Assembly (NCBI RefSeq): GCF_003597395.2
Contig: NC_133790.1
Coordinates: 18,190,662 to 18,254,661, forward strand
DNA from: Chelonoidis abingdonii
Lineage: Eukaryota; Chordata; Testudines; Testudinidae
DNA length: 64,000 nucleotides
Direction of reading: 5' to 3'
Shown: positions 24,560 through 36,310 of the stretch, piece by piece
Position numbering within the stretch: the stretch's first letter is position 1
Layout: each line of letters starts with the position of its first letter
Position numbers and translations under genes: made by a program
The notes under the pieces: model-generated
Told to the model about the DNA's origin: nothing
What the model saw: the letters and a program-made list of their open reading frames with translations, nothing else
Database searches by the model: none

Positions 24560-25602
24560 CAAGGCTGAGGTTCCTTTGTACACCAAGGTAAACCGAGCCA
24601 GCCAAAGAGAGAAGATTTTGGTTTTACCTCACTGGCTATTCAGAAGTCATATAAGCAATTCCCTTAGACACTCCAGTTTCCCAGTATCACCACCAGTGCC
24701 ACTTGTTATGGGGATGAATGGTTATGAAAACTAACATCCAGTAAAAGAAAAAGGTTCTCCTGATCCTAAAGGACCAAGCCCCAGACCCAGGTCAATTATA
24801 CAAGTCAGATCTTACCCACAAATCACACTGTTGCCAATCCTTTAGCATCTAAAATCTAAAAGTTTAGTCATAAAAGGAAAAAGATATAGATGAGAGCTAG
24901 AATTGGTTAAATGGAATCAATTACGTACAGTAATGGCAAAGTTCTTGGTTCAGGCTTGTAGCAGTGATGGAATAAACTGCAGGCACAAATCAAGTCTCTG
25001 GAGAACATCCACAGCTGGGATGGGTCATTCAGTCCTTTGTTCAGAGCTTCAGTTTGTAGCAAAGTCCCTCCAGAGGTCAGAAGCAGGACTGACCTTTCAG
25101 GGCCTTTTATATTTTCTGCCCGTGGAAGGACCCTTCTTTGTTCTAACTGTGGAAAATTGCAGCAGCAAGATGGAGCTTGGAGTCACATGGGCAAGTCACA
25201 TGTCCATGCATGACTCAGTTTGCAGGCCGATGCCATTATTTCCGTGTTAGTTTGAATGTTCCCAGGAAAGCTCAGATGTGGATTGATGTCTCCCAAAGTC
25301 CATTGTCAGTTAAGTGTTTCTTGATTGGGCACTTACTGAGAATAGTCCTTCTCAAGAAGCTGACCAAATGCTTCACTGAGTCTAGAATCAAAACACATTG
25401 AGATACAAGTACATAGCCAATATGTATAATTTCGACTACAAAAATGATACACACATACAGATAGCATAATCATACCCAGCAAATCATAGCCTTTTCATAG
25501 ACCCCTTACATGACAACCTTTGTACAATATTTGCTGCAAATATATAACAGTGGTTGCACAATGATCTATACGGTTACAGATTATGTCAGTAATGTCACAA
25601 CC
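24560..25602 (-). mobile_element. Probable LTR or LTR-derived repeat
   Basis: On the minus strand the segment begins TGTGACATTACTGACATAAT. A TATA-like AATATAAAAGGCC lies at about 25100-25112, about 490 bp in, as in a U3 promoter. Its composition differs little from the surroundings. No matching flank duplication could be fixed, because the distal (CA) end is unclear, possibly near 24566. I recall similar long dispersed repeats from turtles, but the family assignment is inference. No protein-coding part adjoins it. Confidence 0.45.
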
Positions 25603-26514
25603 ATGTGTATGTTTCTGTGCACAAACTGATACCAACCCCCCAACCCATGCACAATGGTTGGTATGATGGGCACCCTTCGAATTTTGAGTTGGAAAGAACT
25701 ATTGTCAATCTCCCAGCTCAACTCAGCCTACACTGCCACAATTAGCCTGGCTCCCTGTCAGCCTCAGGTAGCTGCCCAGTATTCTTTCCAAACTCCACCT
25801 AAATTTGGATCATGTCTATTTCACCTGGGTCCCAATTTTATTACCCCTCACCCCTAGCTGACATCTCATTGTTACAAAAGTGCCTCAATGAAACGTGCCC
25901 TCAACAGCCCCTCACCTCAAGACCCATTTTACCAAGTCTTGAAGCCTGTAAGATGGTCTCCTCAAAAACTGGAAAGGAGGCAGATCTGTTTGTAATGAGC
26001 CCTCAGAACCTTGCAACAGAAGTGGCTTTCCTTATTGATTCACTGCCTCTAATGCATGCACTAGTTGTTATGCTAGGGTTGCTGAAGTGCAGGGCTTTTA
26101 TCACTGCTTTTATCTGAGAACAGAGGGTACTGTTTATGGTATATGGATTGTTGGGATCCAAACGGCAGAGGAAACCCAGTCGCAGCACTGAATCAGAGTT
26201 CAGCCACTGACCGTAGTACAGCGCACAGCTGATTAGAGCTGGCTGGCTGCAGTGGTGAACCAGGCTGAAGGTGGTGGTGGGAGATCAAGGTGTCAGGAGA
26301 AGGAGCAAGAGGTCAGTGGGGAAGGGCAGAGAACCACAAGTTTGTGAGGTGGCTAGGATGGAACAAAATGTCTGTCCAGAACCCTAAACTTCTGGTGAAC
26401 ATTTCACCTTAGTTTATCTTTGTATTGACGCATATGCTTGGAGAGTTGAAGAAATACTCACTATATAAGGAATTATATGGATTCTGTAAACACATACAAG
26501 TAGAAAGAAAGGGA

Positions 26515-26751
26515 CAGGGCCACCCAGAGGATTCAGGGGGCCTGGAGCAAGGCTGGGTCTTCGGCAGCACTTCAGCAGTGGGTCCTTCACTTGCTCCGAG
26601 TCTTCCACTGCACTGAAGGACCCACTACCGAAGACCCACAGTGAGCGAAGGGCCCACTGCCGAAGTGCCACCGAAAACCCGGAGCGGCTCGCGGGGCCCC
26701 TATGGGACCCAGGGCAAATTGCCCCACTTGCCCCCCCTCTGGGCAGCCCTG
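26515..26751. mobile_element. Non-autonomous hAT-type element with perfect 8-bp duplication
   Basis: The element begins CAGGGCCACCCAGAGG. On the opposite strand its other end reads CAGGGCTGCCCAGAGG, an inverted repeat with two mismatches. The 8-bp direct repeat GAAAGGGA flanks it exactly (26507-26514 and 26752-26759), the length used by hAT transposases. The 237-bp interior is GC-rich. It contains inverted copies of a CACTTCGGCAGTGGGTCCTT-like phrase, so it can fold into several hairpins. It is non-coding. Confidence 0.8.
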
Positions 26752-27689
26752 GAAAGGGAAGGTCAAATTTGAGCAATCCCAACCTTGCCAGTATCTATTC
26801 AAAATGTGCCTCTTACCTGACAATTATGCAGCTCAGCCTGAGATCTGCCCTGGATATTATAGTTACATATAGGGAGCTACTGAGATAATTGACAGCAGCA
26901 AGGCTCATGGTGGAGTTCAGGCAGCAGGATTTTCTTCCTCTCTGTGCTGTTGTGTTGAAATCATACAGCCCCACAGCATGGTAGCTACTTATAATTGTGC
27001 TGTAATCTTTCACTTCCTGCTATGCAGCAAGTTAAGGGTTTGGACTATCCATGAGTCAGGGGAGCTTGGGAAATAATACAGTCTCTCTTCAGCCAGAGCC
27101 CAGAGCCAGTCTAAAAATAATCCAGAGACATGGGGAGCCCTCCAGAGAGTCCATAGCAGGAGAAGATTCAACAGATCATTGACTCACTTGCTTATATACG
27201 ACATTTGACATTGCAACATAATTAATCTAGGAGTTTAACATTTATCTAGTGCTTCTTACCTCAGGGATCCCATTACTTTTACACATATAACACACTGATA
27301 AGCAACGTATACACACAGGCCATGTACCCCAGCACTGAAAAGCAGTCCTCTTGGAGGTCAAATAGAGCACAGCAACATAACATAGCAGTCAAGGAAGACC
27401 ATGTCCTGTTGAAACTGTACAGAGAAATGTGGGGAGGTGGAGATAATTATCTGAGTTGGAATTTGGCCAGGACAGAGAGGCTACTCTTATGAAAAGAGTC
27501 ACAAGATCTTTAATGGTCATAAGTATTCAGGGCATCTGTTGTAAATCTCATTGGAAATAGATCAGCAACTACCATTTCATTTGTCTTTAGAAATATAGAA
27601 TTAAGAGCTGGTCTACTTTAAGTTCGGAGATTGTGTTACAACACAATCCTGCACAGAGGGGGTTACAATGAAGTTTGGGTGTCCTTGTG

Positions 27690-27822
27690 AGATGGCATCC
27701 GATGAAGTGGGCTGTAGCCTATAAAAGCTTATGCTCAAATAAATTTGTTAGTCTCTAAGGTGCCACAAGTACTCCTGTTCTTTTTGCTGATGCAGACTAA
27801 CCCGGCTGCGACTCTGAAACCT
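27690..27822 (+). repeat. Penelope-like repeat with hammerhead-like core
   Basis: It contains CCGATGA (27699-27705), then GTGGGCTGTAGCCTAT (27707-27722) as a damaged stem II, then AAAAGCTTATGC. This is a hammerhead layout in which GAAA is now AAAA and the stem has mismatches. Downstream come TTTGTTAGTCTCTAAGGTGC and an end of GACTAACCCGGCTGCGACTC. The GTTAGTCTCTAAGGTGCC phrase is also found, as GTTAGTCTATAAGGTGCC, in the right arm of the repeat at 36311-36513, so both belong to one superfamily. Confidence 0.6.
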
Positions 27823-28820
27823 TGGATTAGGTTGAAGCCCTGGATCTTGATGCACTAACATTTTGGTCACTTCTACACTGGATAGAATTCACCAGTGTTA
27901 TACTACAATCTTCTGACACAGTAAATGTTGTAGTGTACATAGACTCTTTCAGAAAACCACAGGAATCATTGTATGTTACCGTATGGACAGTTTTGATGGA
28001 TTAGACCCAAGATTAAAGGCCTAAGGAAGGATTAGAACCTACTATTTTGAGTTTTTTTCCCCCTATCGTATATACCTTGTAATCTCCAACCTAAGAAGGA
28101 TGGATTTAACTATTTGTTGGTTACTTTCTGATACTCAGATAGCTATAGGTTCCCTGATCTCACAGAGGCCAGACAAGGCAGTAGAGAGTTTGCTCTACTG
28201 AAAGGTATTTGTTTATATTTTATGTGGACCCTGTAAGCTAGATAGTTGCAGCAAGTAGAAGCGGGCATCTGCTTGCTCAGTGTTTCAGGATTAATGTAGG
28301 TGAACACAAGGAAGATAGTCATAAAAGTTAGGTATTAACAACGGTGTAAATTTTGGCTAGTCAGAGGTATCAGATCAAAGTATATTTTTTAGTGGCCATT
28401 GGAAGAGTGCTGGGGTATTGCTGGTTCTGTCTACTAGAGAGGAGCAAATAATTTCTAAGGAATAATATGAAACAGATTTAGCTTCATTTTCTGTTTGTGG
28501 GCTATCAGCCAGGAAACCCCTAATTTCTTTAAAACTTTGCGGATAGGTTGCAAAAGTTCTCTCTTGATGGTAGTGGCTGTTCCATCTGTATTGTTTAGTT
28601 GCAACTGGTCAGATAGGTATATGAATGTAAAATTCACTTTCCACGTAGGTCACTTTGAAATTCACTTTGGGACAGTGCTCCTGCCAATAAAGCTTGATTA
28701 TTGGTGGAAACTAAGAGCACAAAAAGAGATACAAGTGAGACTTGAAACAAGTACATTAAAAAACAGGAGGAAATATTTGCAGAAGAAATGTTTGTAGCAT
28801 TAACCCAGCTCAGTTATTTA

Positions 28821-29580
28821 GGGTATGGCTACACTTGGAAATGTGCAGTGCTGGGAGTTACAGCTGTGGTCGTACAGCTGTGTAGGAACAGCGCTGCAGT
28901 GTGGCCACACTGACAGCTACCAGCGCTGCAGTGTGGCCACATTTGCAGCATTTGCAGCGCTGTTGGGAGTGGTGCATTGTGGGCAGCTATCCCAGCGTTC
29001 AAGTGGCTGCAACGTGCTTTTCAAAAGAGGGGGGTGGGGTGGAGTGTGACAGGGAGCGTGCGGGAGACAGAGAGAGTGGATTTTTGGAGCTGACAGCTCC
29101 CTGCCTTGCAAATTCTGGCCATTTCCCCCACCCCTCTCTCAATCACTCTTAAATGCAAAAAGGCTTCAGACCAGATAAGCAGCTTCTCCGAGGGACTCCC
29201 TCCCCCCCGCCGTGCTGTTTGTCTCCTCAAGCAAACAGCTGTGAACATTCCAAAGCCTCGGCTCGGCTCGCTCGCTGGAGCAAAGAGCAGCTGTGTTTGG
29301 TAGCTCCGGGGAGTACCTTCCGGTTTGTTGTAGACAGGAATTCTGGGATACCTCTTAATACCCTGGAGGCCAATAACAGCGCTGGTGAGTGTCCACACCT
29401 GATGAGCAGCGCTGCATCACCAGCGCTGGATTCGCTACACCCGTAGCAGACCAGGAGTACAGCCAGCGCTGCAGCCAGGGAGTTGCAGCGCTGGCTGAGC
29501 TTTGTAAGTGTGGACACCGAATAAGTTGCAGCGCTGTAACCCCCTCACCAGCGCTGCAACTTGCAAGTGTAGCCAAGCCC
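28821..29580. mobile_element. hAT-like non-autonomous element (760 bp)
   Basis: The left end GGGTATGGCTACACTTG and the right end CAAGTGTAGCCAAGCCC form a 17-bp inverted repeat with two mismatches. Subterminal regions on both sides carry many CAGCGCTG(C/T) motifs, about ten copies, which may be transposase binding sites. The flanks GTTATTTA and TTAGTTTA agree at only five of eight positions, so the duplication is decayed or wrongly placed. The interior includes a CpG-rich block at 29200-29290. Open frames on both strands show no transposase similarity. Confidence 0.75.
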
Positions 29581-32004
29581 TTAGTTTAGAAGCTGCAGGT
29601 CATTCTATATCCTCACCCTGGCTAGGAGACAACCAGCTGACACCACTCATGGGGGCCCAGAGAGAGCATGTTAGTAGTGTTGACAAAGAGCACAATACAT
29701 TATTTTCTCTATCAACTGTTAGCTAAACAAACAACTCTAGCAAAGCTAATACTTACACTTTTGGACTATTGAACATTACAGCATTTCAAGGCCATATCAA
29801 TAAACAGAGCTTTAAAATATTTATTTACTGTTAGAACTGTAAAAAATAGAAATAAAACCCCAAACCCTCCACTCTCATCACCTGAGGCTTTGACATACCT
29901 AGTTGCAGCATACTGCAGTGCCAACAGTTGGATAATTCCCAGAATTCCAACGGCAACCACTAACTAAAGAAACATGCCCTTTCCTCTCATTGATCCAGAC
30001 TGCTGCAAAAAGCCTGACCACAGACAAGGGCCTTACATTACACCAAGTTCCAGGGCTGGCCAGCTGACACAGCGAACAAGTGCCAGAGTCAAGGATACTC
30101 CATCAAAGTCATCCTTCCTCCAGAGTTCAGATCTTACAGCTGTTATAGCAGAAGTGCCCTGGCTAATCTTACACATTGAAGTAAATGGAAGCCAATGCAA
30201 CATCTGGAACACAGGTGTAATGGCTTGGCCCAGCGAGTGAGGAACAACCACATGGAAAAGTGATAGAACATGGATTTTAAAGACCATCAGTGTGATCATG
30301 CCTGGATTTGAGAAACCCAGGAGGCAGGTTATTAAATGGAAATTACTTGCCTAATGAACCACTATATTTTTTGAGGGGGGAAGATTTACCACCATGAGAG
30401 ATTGGGGGAGGAGGGAGATGAAAAGAAATCCAGTTCCTAAGTGAGCTAAATTGTGCTCAGCACCTGGATGTAGCAAACTCTGGGGGTTTGACAGAGCCAG
30501 GCTCAGAGGGTACCTGAGAAAAGTGACTTCTTAGGGAAGGAGTGAAAATCATGTGAAAATTTCTCATTGGTGACCCCATCTGGAGCACTTTGTCTCAACT
30601 GTGTTTCAGGGCACCACAACTTTGAAAGCTCTCTCTGAGCTTAGATTGAGAAAAAAGGGCTGCCTTTGGACTAATGGGATGGGAAAAGAGGAACAGAGCA
30701 CACCAGAGACGTATGCCACTTCCAGAGGATGGAGGGCCGTTGTTTTGACACTACAGTAGGATCTCACTTTGATTATGGCACAACAGGACAACACTCACTA
30801 TATAAATGATGAGCTTGAAATTTTGCAGTAAGATTTTAATGACACACATCAGCCGCAGATCTCTTGTAGCTGTGCGAGCACATTGCTACATACAAGGCGG
30901 GGATTCTAGTGATAAAGACAACATTGGGCCCCCCGGTGCTTGGGGCTGGCTGTGCTCAACTCTGGCATGGATGTGAAGTGTTTCTTATCCAATGGGGGCA
31001 GAGTGCAGAAAGCGCATCACTCTCAATCACCTACCATCATCCAGGTAATGGACCACTGTTAAATTCTAGTCTCACAAATATCCATGAATTCTGTCCTTGT
31101 TATGACAATGGCGCGAAGAAGGAGGATGATCCAGGAACAGCAAGGAAGTGGAATGTTGCAGACCTTGGATTATTGGAGACAATGTCAAAATCTATGAGGA
31201 GAAAGCTAGCTGAAGCAGATAGAAACACAAGCAGATTTCTAGTCATACCAATTATACTGCCTAGTTAAGCAGACTGTCTCATCCAATCAAAACACAAAAC
31301 CACTAATACATATTTGCCTGCCAGTGAAAAACATGATTAATTCAGGACTATAAGGAGATTAAGTTGTGTACATGTAGAAAAGTCCTCAGGCCCAAAAGGC
31401 AGATGTTCGGAGAGTTGTGACTTATCAGGCATGCTGAGTTCAGTCTCTGTAACAACAGTCAAGCTGATCTGACGCAAACATTGCCTAATTTTCCAGTGTG
31501 AGCCTGTGTCAGCATAGTTACCGGGATATGTGAGCAGTGGCCTACATCCTTCTGCGCAGGGTGTACACAAAACACACACAGGGCTTTGTCTTGAGTTTAA
31601 AACAACTGTGATATATCACTGTCTGGCTTTGTGTGTGTATTTAAAATTGACGTAAGCTTTTTTTTAGACAGTTGTGGATTTGGTCTTGCAAAACACCCCA
31701 CAGCATTGAACATCTATATATGGTAACATTCAGTAGCCGGTCCTGACTTCTGGAATTTGCTCCCACCAGAATTACATCTAATCCCCAGCCTGTCCATATG
31801 CAGAAGGTGCTGTAAATGCACAGGGTGCTATAAATGCATCTCTTTGACCAGGACTTCTGCCAGGTGTTAGCTCCACCACCCCTACCCTCCAGTGCATTTC
31901 GCAAGGTTTGCTCTCTATCTGTCCCTCTAGGTGTTTAAATATTTTTGAAAGTCTGACCCTATGCCACTTAAGAGCTTCTGAAAATATTTCTTATCACATA
32001 ATAT
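29581..32004. other. Unassigned intergenic DNA
   Basis: No gene is visible. A stretch at about 30170-30225 (GGAAGCCAATGCAACATCTG, then GAACACAGGTGTAATG) looks like part of an old amniote LINE or SINE. A stretch at 52020-52200 may be a neighbouring part of the same family. The 119-codon frame at 30909-31268 has no recognised domain. Confidence 0.35.
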
Positions 32005-32450
32005 GAGCAACAAAAATGAAAAAAGGTCTGGAAAACATGACCTATCAGGAAAGATTGAAAAAAAAATGGGTTTCTTTAGTCTGGAGAAGAGAAGACTGAG
32101 AGGGGACATGTTAACAGTTTTCAAGTATGTAACAGGTTGTTATAAAGAGGAGTGTGATAAATTGTTCTCCTTAACCACTGAGGACAGAACGAGAAGCAAT
32201 GGGTTTAAATTGCAGCAAGGGAGATTTAGGTTATACATTAGGAAAAACTTCCAAACTGTAAGGATAGTTTAGCACTGGAACAAATTACCTAGGGAGTGGA
32301 ATCTCCATCATTAGAGGTTTTTAACAACAGATTAGACAAACACCTGTCAAGGATGATCTACGTAATACTTCGTCCTGCCTCAGTGCAGGGGACCAGACTA
32401 GATGACTTATCAAGGTCCCTTCCAGTCCTATATATCTATGATTCCATAGA
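32005..32450 (+). mobile_element. CR1 LINE 3' end
   Basis: The plus strand encodes the C-terminal block of CR1 ORF2: LEKRRLRGDMLTVFKYVTG, then KLQQGRFRLYIRKNF. The 3' UTR follows with GTCCCTTCCAGTCC and a TATCTATGATTCC end at about 32435-32450. An A-rich stretch lies just beyond. It is strongly 5'-truncated and carries a frameshift near 32275. Confidence 0.9.
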
Positions 32451-32796
32451 TTTAAAAACAAAACAAAACAAAACAAACAAGACAGAGTTAATTCTTTTGC
32501 AATGAATGGAAACAATTCAATGGCTATTGCTACAATAAATACTCATTTCAGCTGGGGAAAGTACAGTGCACATCTTAAGCATATAAGAGATTTTTCTGAG
32601 AGGAAAAGAAATTAATTTTTGTTTGCAAAGCAGAATGGTTTTGTGCACATCTATCAGGGGTCCATTCTACAGATACAGCCATCCACTCAAATCGTGAATA
32701 AGGAGCTGTCTCCAGATTTTATCTCAAGAAAAGAAAAGATGCGTGAGAGTGAATAACAGTTTGTGAGTGCTCTGGCAAAGGTGTTCCTGCCATGGA

Positions 32797-33683
32797 CAGG
32801 GCTGGCCTTACCATGAGGCGAACTGATCCCAATAGAGACCCCAAACAACAATTCAAAGTTGAATTCTTTAACCAGGTGCTAGATTGTGCATACAGTCAGT
32901 TGAAGAACATTTCATGCAGCTCAAGGAACACAGCAATATATTCGGGATGTTGTATGATATTCTAAAACTCCTCACTAAACCTGAAGACCTACACCAGCAA
33001 TGCAGGGCACTAGACACAGTGTTGACACATGATGACATGCGCAATATTGATGTGAGTGATTTAGGTGATGAACTGAAAGCCCTTTTGAGATACATTTCAG
33101 CAGGATCAACTCCAAAGGCTGTTCTAGAATATATGTGCACAAATAAGATGACCACCCTCTTTCCAAATGCTTTTGTTGCTCTGCGCATACTTCTAACACT
33201 TCCTGTAACAGTTGCCAGTGGAGAACGCAGCTTCTCCAAGCTGAAGTTAATAAAAACACATCTACGCTCCACAATGACACAGGAGAGGCTGGTCGGCCTT
33301 GCAACCATCTCAATAGAGCATGAGCTGGCCCAGACTGTGGACCTTCAGGAAGCAGTTCAAATCTTTGCAACCAAGAAGGCAGGGAAAGCACCACTTTGAT
33401 TATTCAAACAGATAAAAATGCCACTGTTTACTATGCAGACAAGAAAAGTTACATTTGCTGTTCAGGCGTTTGAAAGTTAAGTGTTACTTAAAATTTTTGA
33501 ACAAGGCATTTTAAGTTGTTAGTTCTCCTTTATTGGGGTAGGTAGCAGAGCAGTACCATGAGAGGAGTAGAACAGGAAGAAGGCAGAACTGAGACCTTTC
33601 AAAGTTTTGGCCCAAGTGAGGGGACATGGGGGCATCATTTGAGCTTCCCACCTCAGGTGCCAGAATGTTGTGGGCTGGCTCTG
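32797..33683 (+). mobile_element. Internally deleted hAT transposon with perfect 8-bp duplication
   Basis: The left terminus is CAGGGCTGGCC. The right terminus on the opposite strand is CAGAGCCAGCC, giving an 11-bp inverted repeat with two mismatches. GCCATGGA flanks the element on both sides (32789-32796 and 33684-33691), a perfect 8-bp target duplication as expected for hAT. Inside, only about 30 bp follow the left end before transposase coding sequence begins, so most of the 5' and central transposase has been deleted. The 3' third, including the dimerisation domain, is kept. Confidence 0.88.
32825..33399 (+). pseudogene. hAT transposase, C-terminal remnant
   Basis: This is the 3' part of a hAT-family transposase (the type also domesticated as ZMYM1-like proteins). 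It starts in frame at 32825 with DPNRDPKQQFKVEFFNQVLD. It shifts by one base near 32885-32890 and then runs open to the stop at 33397-33399. The C-terminal 80 residues carry the hAT dimerisation signature: LPVTVASGERSFSKLKLIKT followed by LRSTMTQERLVGLATISIEH. The catalytic DDE region lies mostly in the deleted part, so the product could not act as a transposase. In life the domain mediates dimerisation in the nucleus. There is no promoter or start codon; the first in-frame ATG is internal. Confidence 0.88.
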
Positions 33684-33691
33684 GCCATGGA

Positions 33692-35320
33692 TCAAAAGTC
33701 TTGGGACGCATGACCAAGGGTTCTTCTATTGCAAGAGGGAAAGCAGCAGCTGGCTATGACAGACCTGCTATCTAGTTCCCTAGGCCCCTTTTGCATGTGC
33801 TTAATTATATACAAGGGAATAGCCCTCTTGGGCCCAATTTTGTTGAATTCATACCAGTGACAGTAGGCACCAAATGCCCATCATTCTCATTTGTGAGTGT
33901 TTTATATCCATTTTGCCCTGGTGCAAATGACTGCATAAGGTGTCAGGTGATAACGAATGGGGCTCCTTGAATTCAATGGGACTATGCATGTGTTTCATGA
34001 GTGCTGACATGACTGAAGTGTGAGCTAGTGAATGGCAAATATTTAGATGGGAACAGTGATTATTTTGCTCCCCTTAGGCCATAGCTGGGAGGGGTGATTG
34101 CTGAGCAGTGAGGGATGTCAAAACACTACCAATAGTAAACTATTTTACAGGAGCCTGGAGAAATTCTGTAGCACTTTTCCTAAACCAAAGAGTGTGCTGA
34201 AGTAGGCAAGGAAGCTGAAAACAACAGGGAAGTTACGGGGTTGTGAGCTGGTCCAGAGCTCCTAAACAACATTCCAGTCTGTATTCAGGCAGGGGATGTG
34301 TCATTTTTCTACTCTGAATCTAGGAATATGGCTGGCTGCAGGGGGAAGCAGGATTAATAATAATGACAGTTTCACCTCTCAGCCTGCAGGTGAACAAGAG
34401 ACTGGGAAACTTGTCTCAGATTTAACATGGCCCAACTCTTATTCCCATTAATGCTCATCACACTGAACAAATTTCCTTTGTCACACAATGGGGTTTAGAG
34501 TCTATAACACACCAGCTCCTGAAATCCAGCTCAGAAAGTTGACAGTACTTAGACTGCTGATGTGCTGAGACTGCCGTCTAGCATGCTGATTGTTCCAGGG
34601 TCACCACATACACAGCATGCTCCTCATACTGCACTGCAGCACCCTTACCCTCAGTTTCCCCTTCTCAGAGCTGTTCAGTAAACTCCGCTACATTCTTCTG
34701 CCCACCCTCTGGGAATGGACTCAAAGGGACTATTCTGATTCTGGCTATGTCTGTTTCCAATCTAAATGTATGTTGTATGATCAACATACCTCTATTACAA
34801 TTTTGATCACAGCCCACCTTCCATAATAGAATCCAGGGGACAGGTGATCAGTTGTATATGTTCACACACCAAGAGAAGTACAGACCAGAATAAAATAACT
34901 AACTAAATACTACTTCTACTTAACTGATTGAGATCTCATGTATACAGCACACTTGAAACTTTAAGAGCAAGAAAACTCTGTTTATCAAAGGGAAATACAA
35001 AAATCCTGAACAAAAGGTTGTCAGATTCTGAAGAGCAAGTCATATTATGGATAGAATCAGCATGTTTACATGCAACACAGCACAGAAAAGGGAATATCAA
35101 CATAAGCTGGGCATGGTGCCGAAAGGGTGGTAATTCTTTTGAAAAATAGCTGATTTCTCCATCTTGGTTGAATATCAAGAATGCTCAGTGAGAGAGTGAC
35201 AGATGGGTGGAGGGAGTGAGGACATTTACTTGGATCTTGTTCGAGAGATTTCTCCAGTTAGAAGATCAGATAAGATCACTGTATTTTCCTGTTCCTGATG
35301 ATGGTGAAGTGCCACTAGCA
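33692..35320. other. Unassigned intergenic DNA
   Basis: No gene or clear repeat was recognised. A GAATTCAATGGGACTATGCA phrase at about 33969-33990 resembles a dispersed reptile repeat. The frames at 34590-34826 and 34928-35178 show no motif. Confidence 0.4.
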
Positions 35321-35460
35321 CATTGGTTCCCAAACTGTGATCTGAAGCACCTGTGCTCCACACAGCACTTGGTGGTGATCGGCAGAGTCCTGGCCAGTCA
35401 CATCATTTTGGTTCTTTCTGAGTCCAGCCATTGAATTGCATTAAAAGTTGCTAAAAAGTA
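35321..35460 (+). repeat. Truncated hAT end
   Basis: CATTGGTTCCCAAACTGTG at 35321 resembles the CAGTGGTTCCCAAAC terminus of Charlie-like hAT elements. About 130 bp of apparent element body follow (with GGCCAGTCACATCATTTTGG). I see no matching right end, so it is truncated. Confidence 0.45.
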
Positions 35461-36184
35461 TATTTATTATTACTGTCTAAGCAATTGCTGTAGTTGTCAG
35501 GGATGTTATTTGATTGCCAGTGGAAAAGGAGGAGGTCTGCTCAGTCACGAGTGGGAGACAAGCTTGCTCAGTCTCAGTGAAGGAAGGCAATGCACAAGCC
35601 AGTCTTTAACAAAGGGTAATCCACATTATGGAAAACTGTGAGAACCCACGCACTAAGGGATTCTGATTTTTCCCAGGCTTGTTTGAAAGCAGAGTTATTT
35701 AAGGGAAGATCCCAAGGGTAAGCAGATGAATCAGCTTTTCCAATACCACAGGAATAGCTAACATACCGTGAAGGATGGGATTGCTAGCAAGAGCTAAAGG
35801 TGAACTTGAGCGTCTATTCTGTGACTCGGATTACAATTTAGGAGACTTCCTTGAACCCAGGAATGCATCTTTTGCAACCCTGCTGGCTCTGGCATATGGT
35901 TTATATTCAGAGTGAGAATGGTGGAGTCTGCTTCCTCTCCAGTCTACTAAAACATACAAAATACTTGAGAACCAAGAGACAACAACAGCACAAATGAGCA
36001 AATATAAATCCAAACAATGAGAGACAGGTCAAATGTATAAAAAGAAATATTGCTTAAAATATAATGACTAGCAGAAGATCCTAAGAACTTGTACATTTTT
36101 TGCTATTTAAACATTTCATAATTCTGAAAACTAGTAATGCACTGCAAGTAAAGAGGCAGAGTTGGAAGAAAAGGACAGGGAAGA

Positions 36185-36300
36185 AGAAACTCATGTTTAA
36201 GCCTGACTCCGACATCAATTCCCCATGTGATCATGGGAAAGCCACTCATCTGCCTAAGTTTCCTCATGTGTAAAATGGAGATGGTAATCATTCATTTCTA
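36185..36300 (+). repeat. MIR-like SINE fragment, sense
   Basis: It carries the core order TGATCATGGGAAAGCCACTC, CTGCCTAAGTTTCCTCATG and TGTAAAATGGAGATGGTAAT, typical of MIR. It ends exactly where the palindromic repeat at 36311 inserted, in its AT-rich tail. Confidence 0.75.
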
Positions 36301-36310
36301 TCTTATAAAG

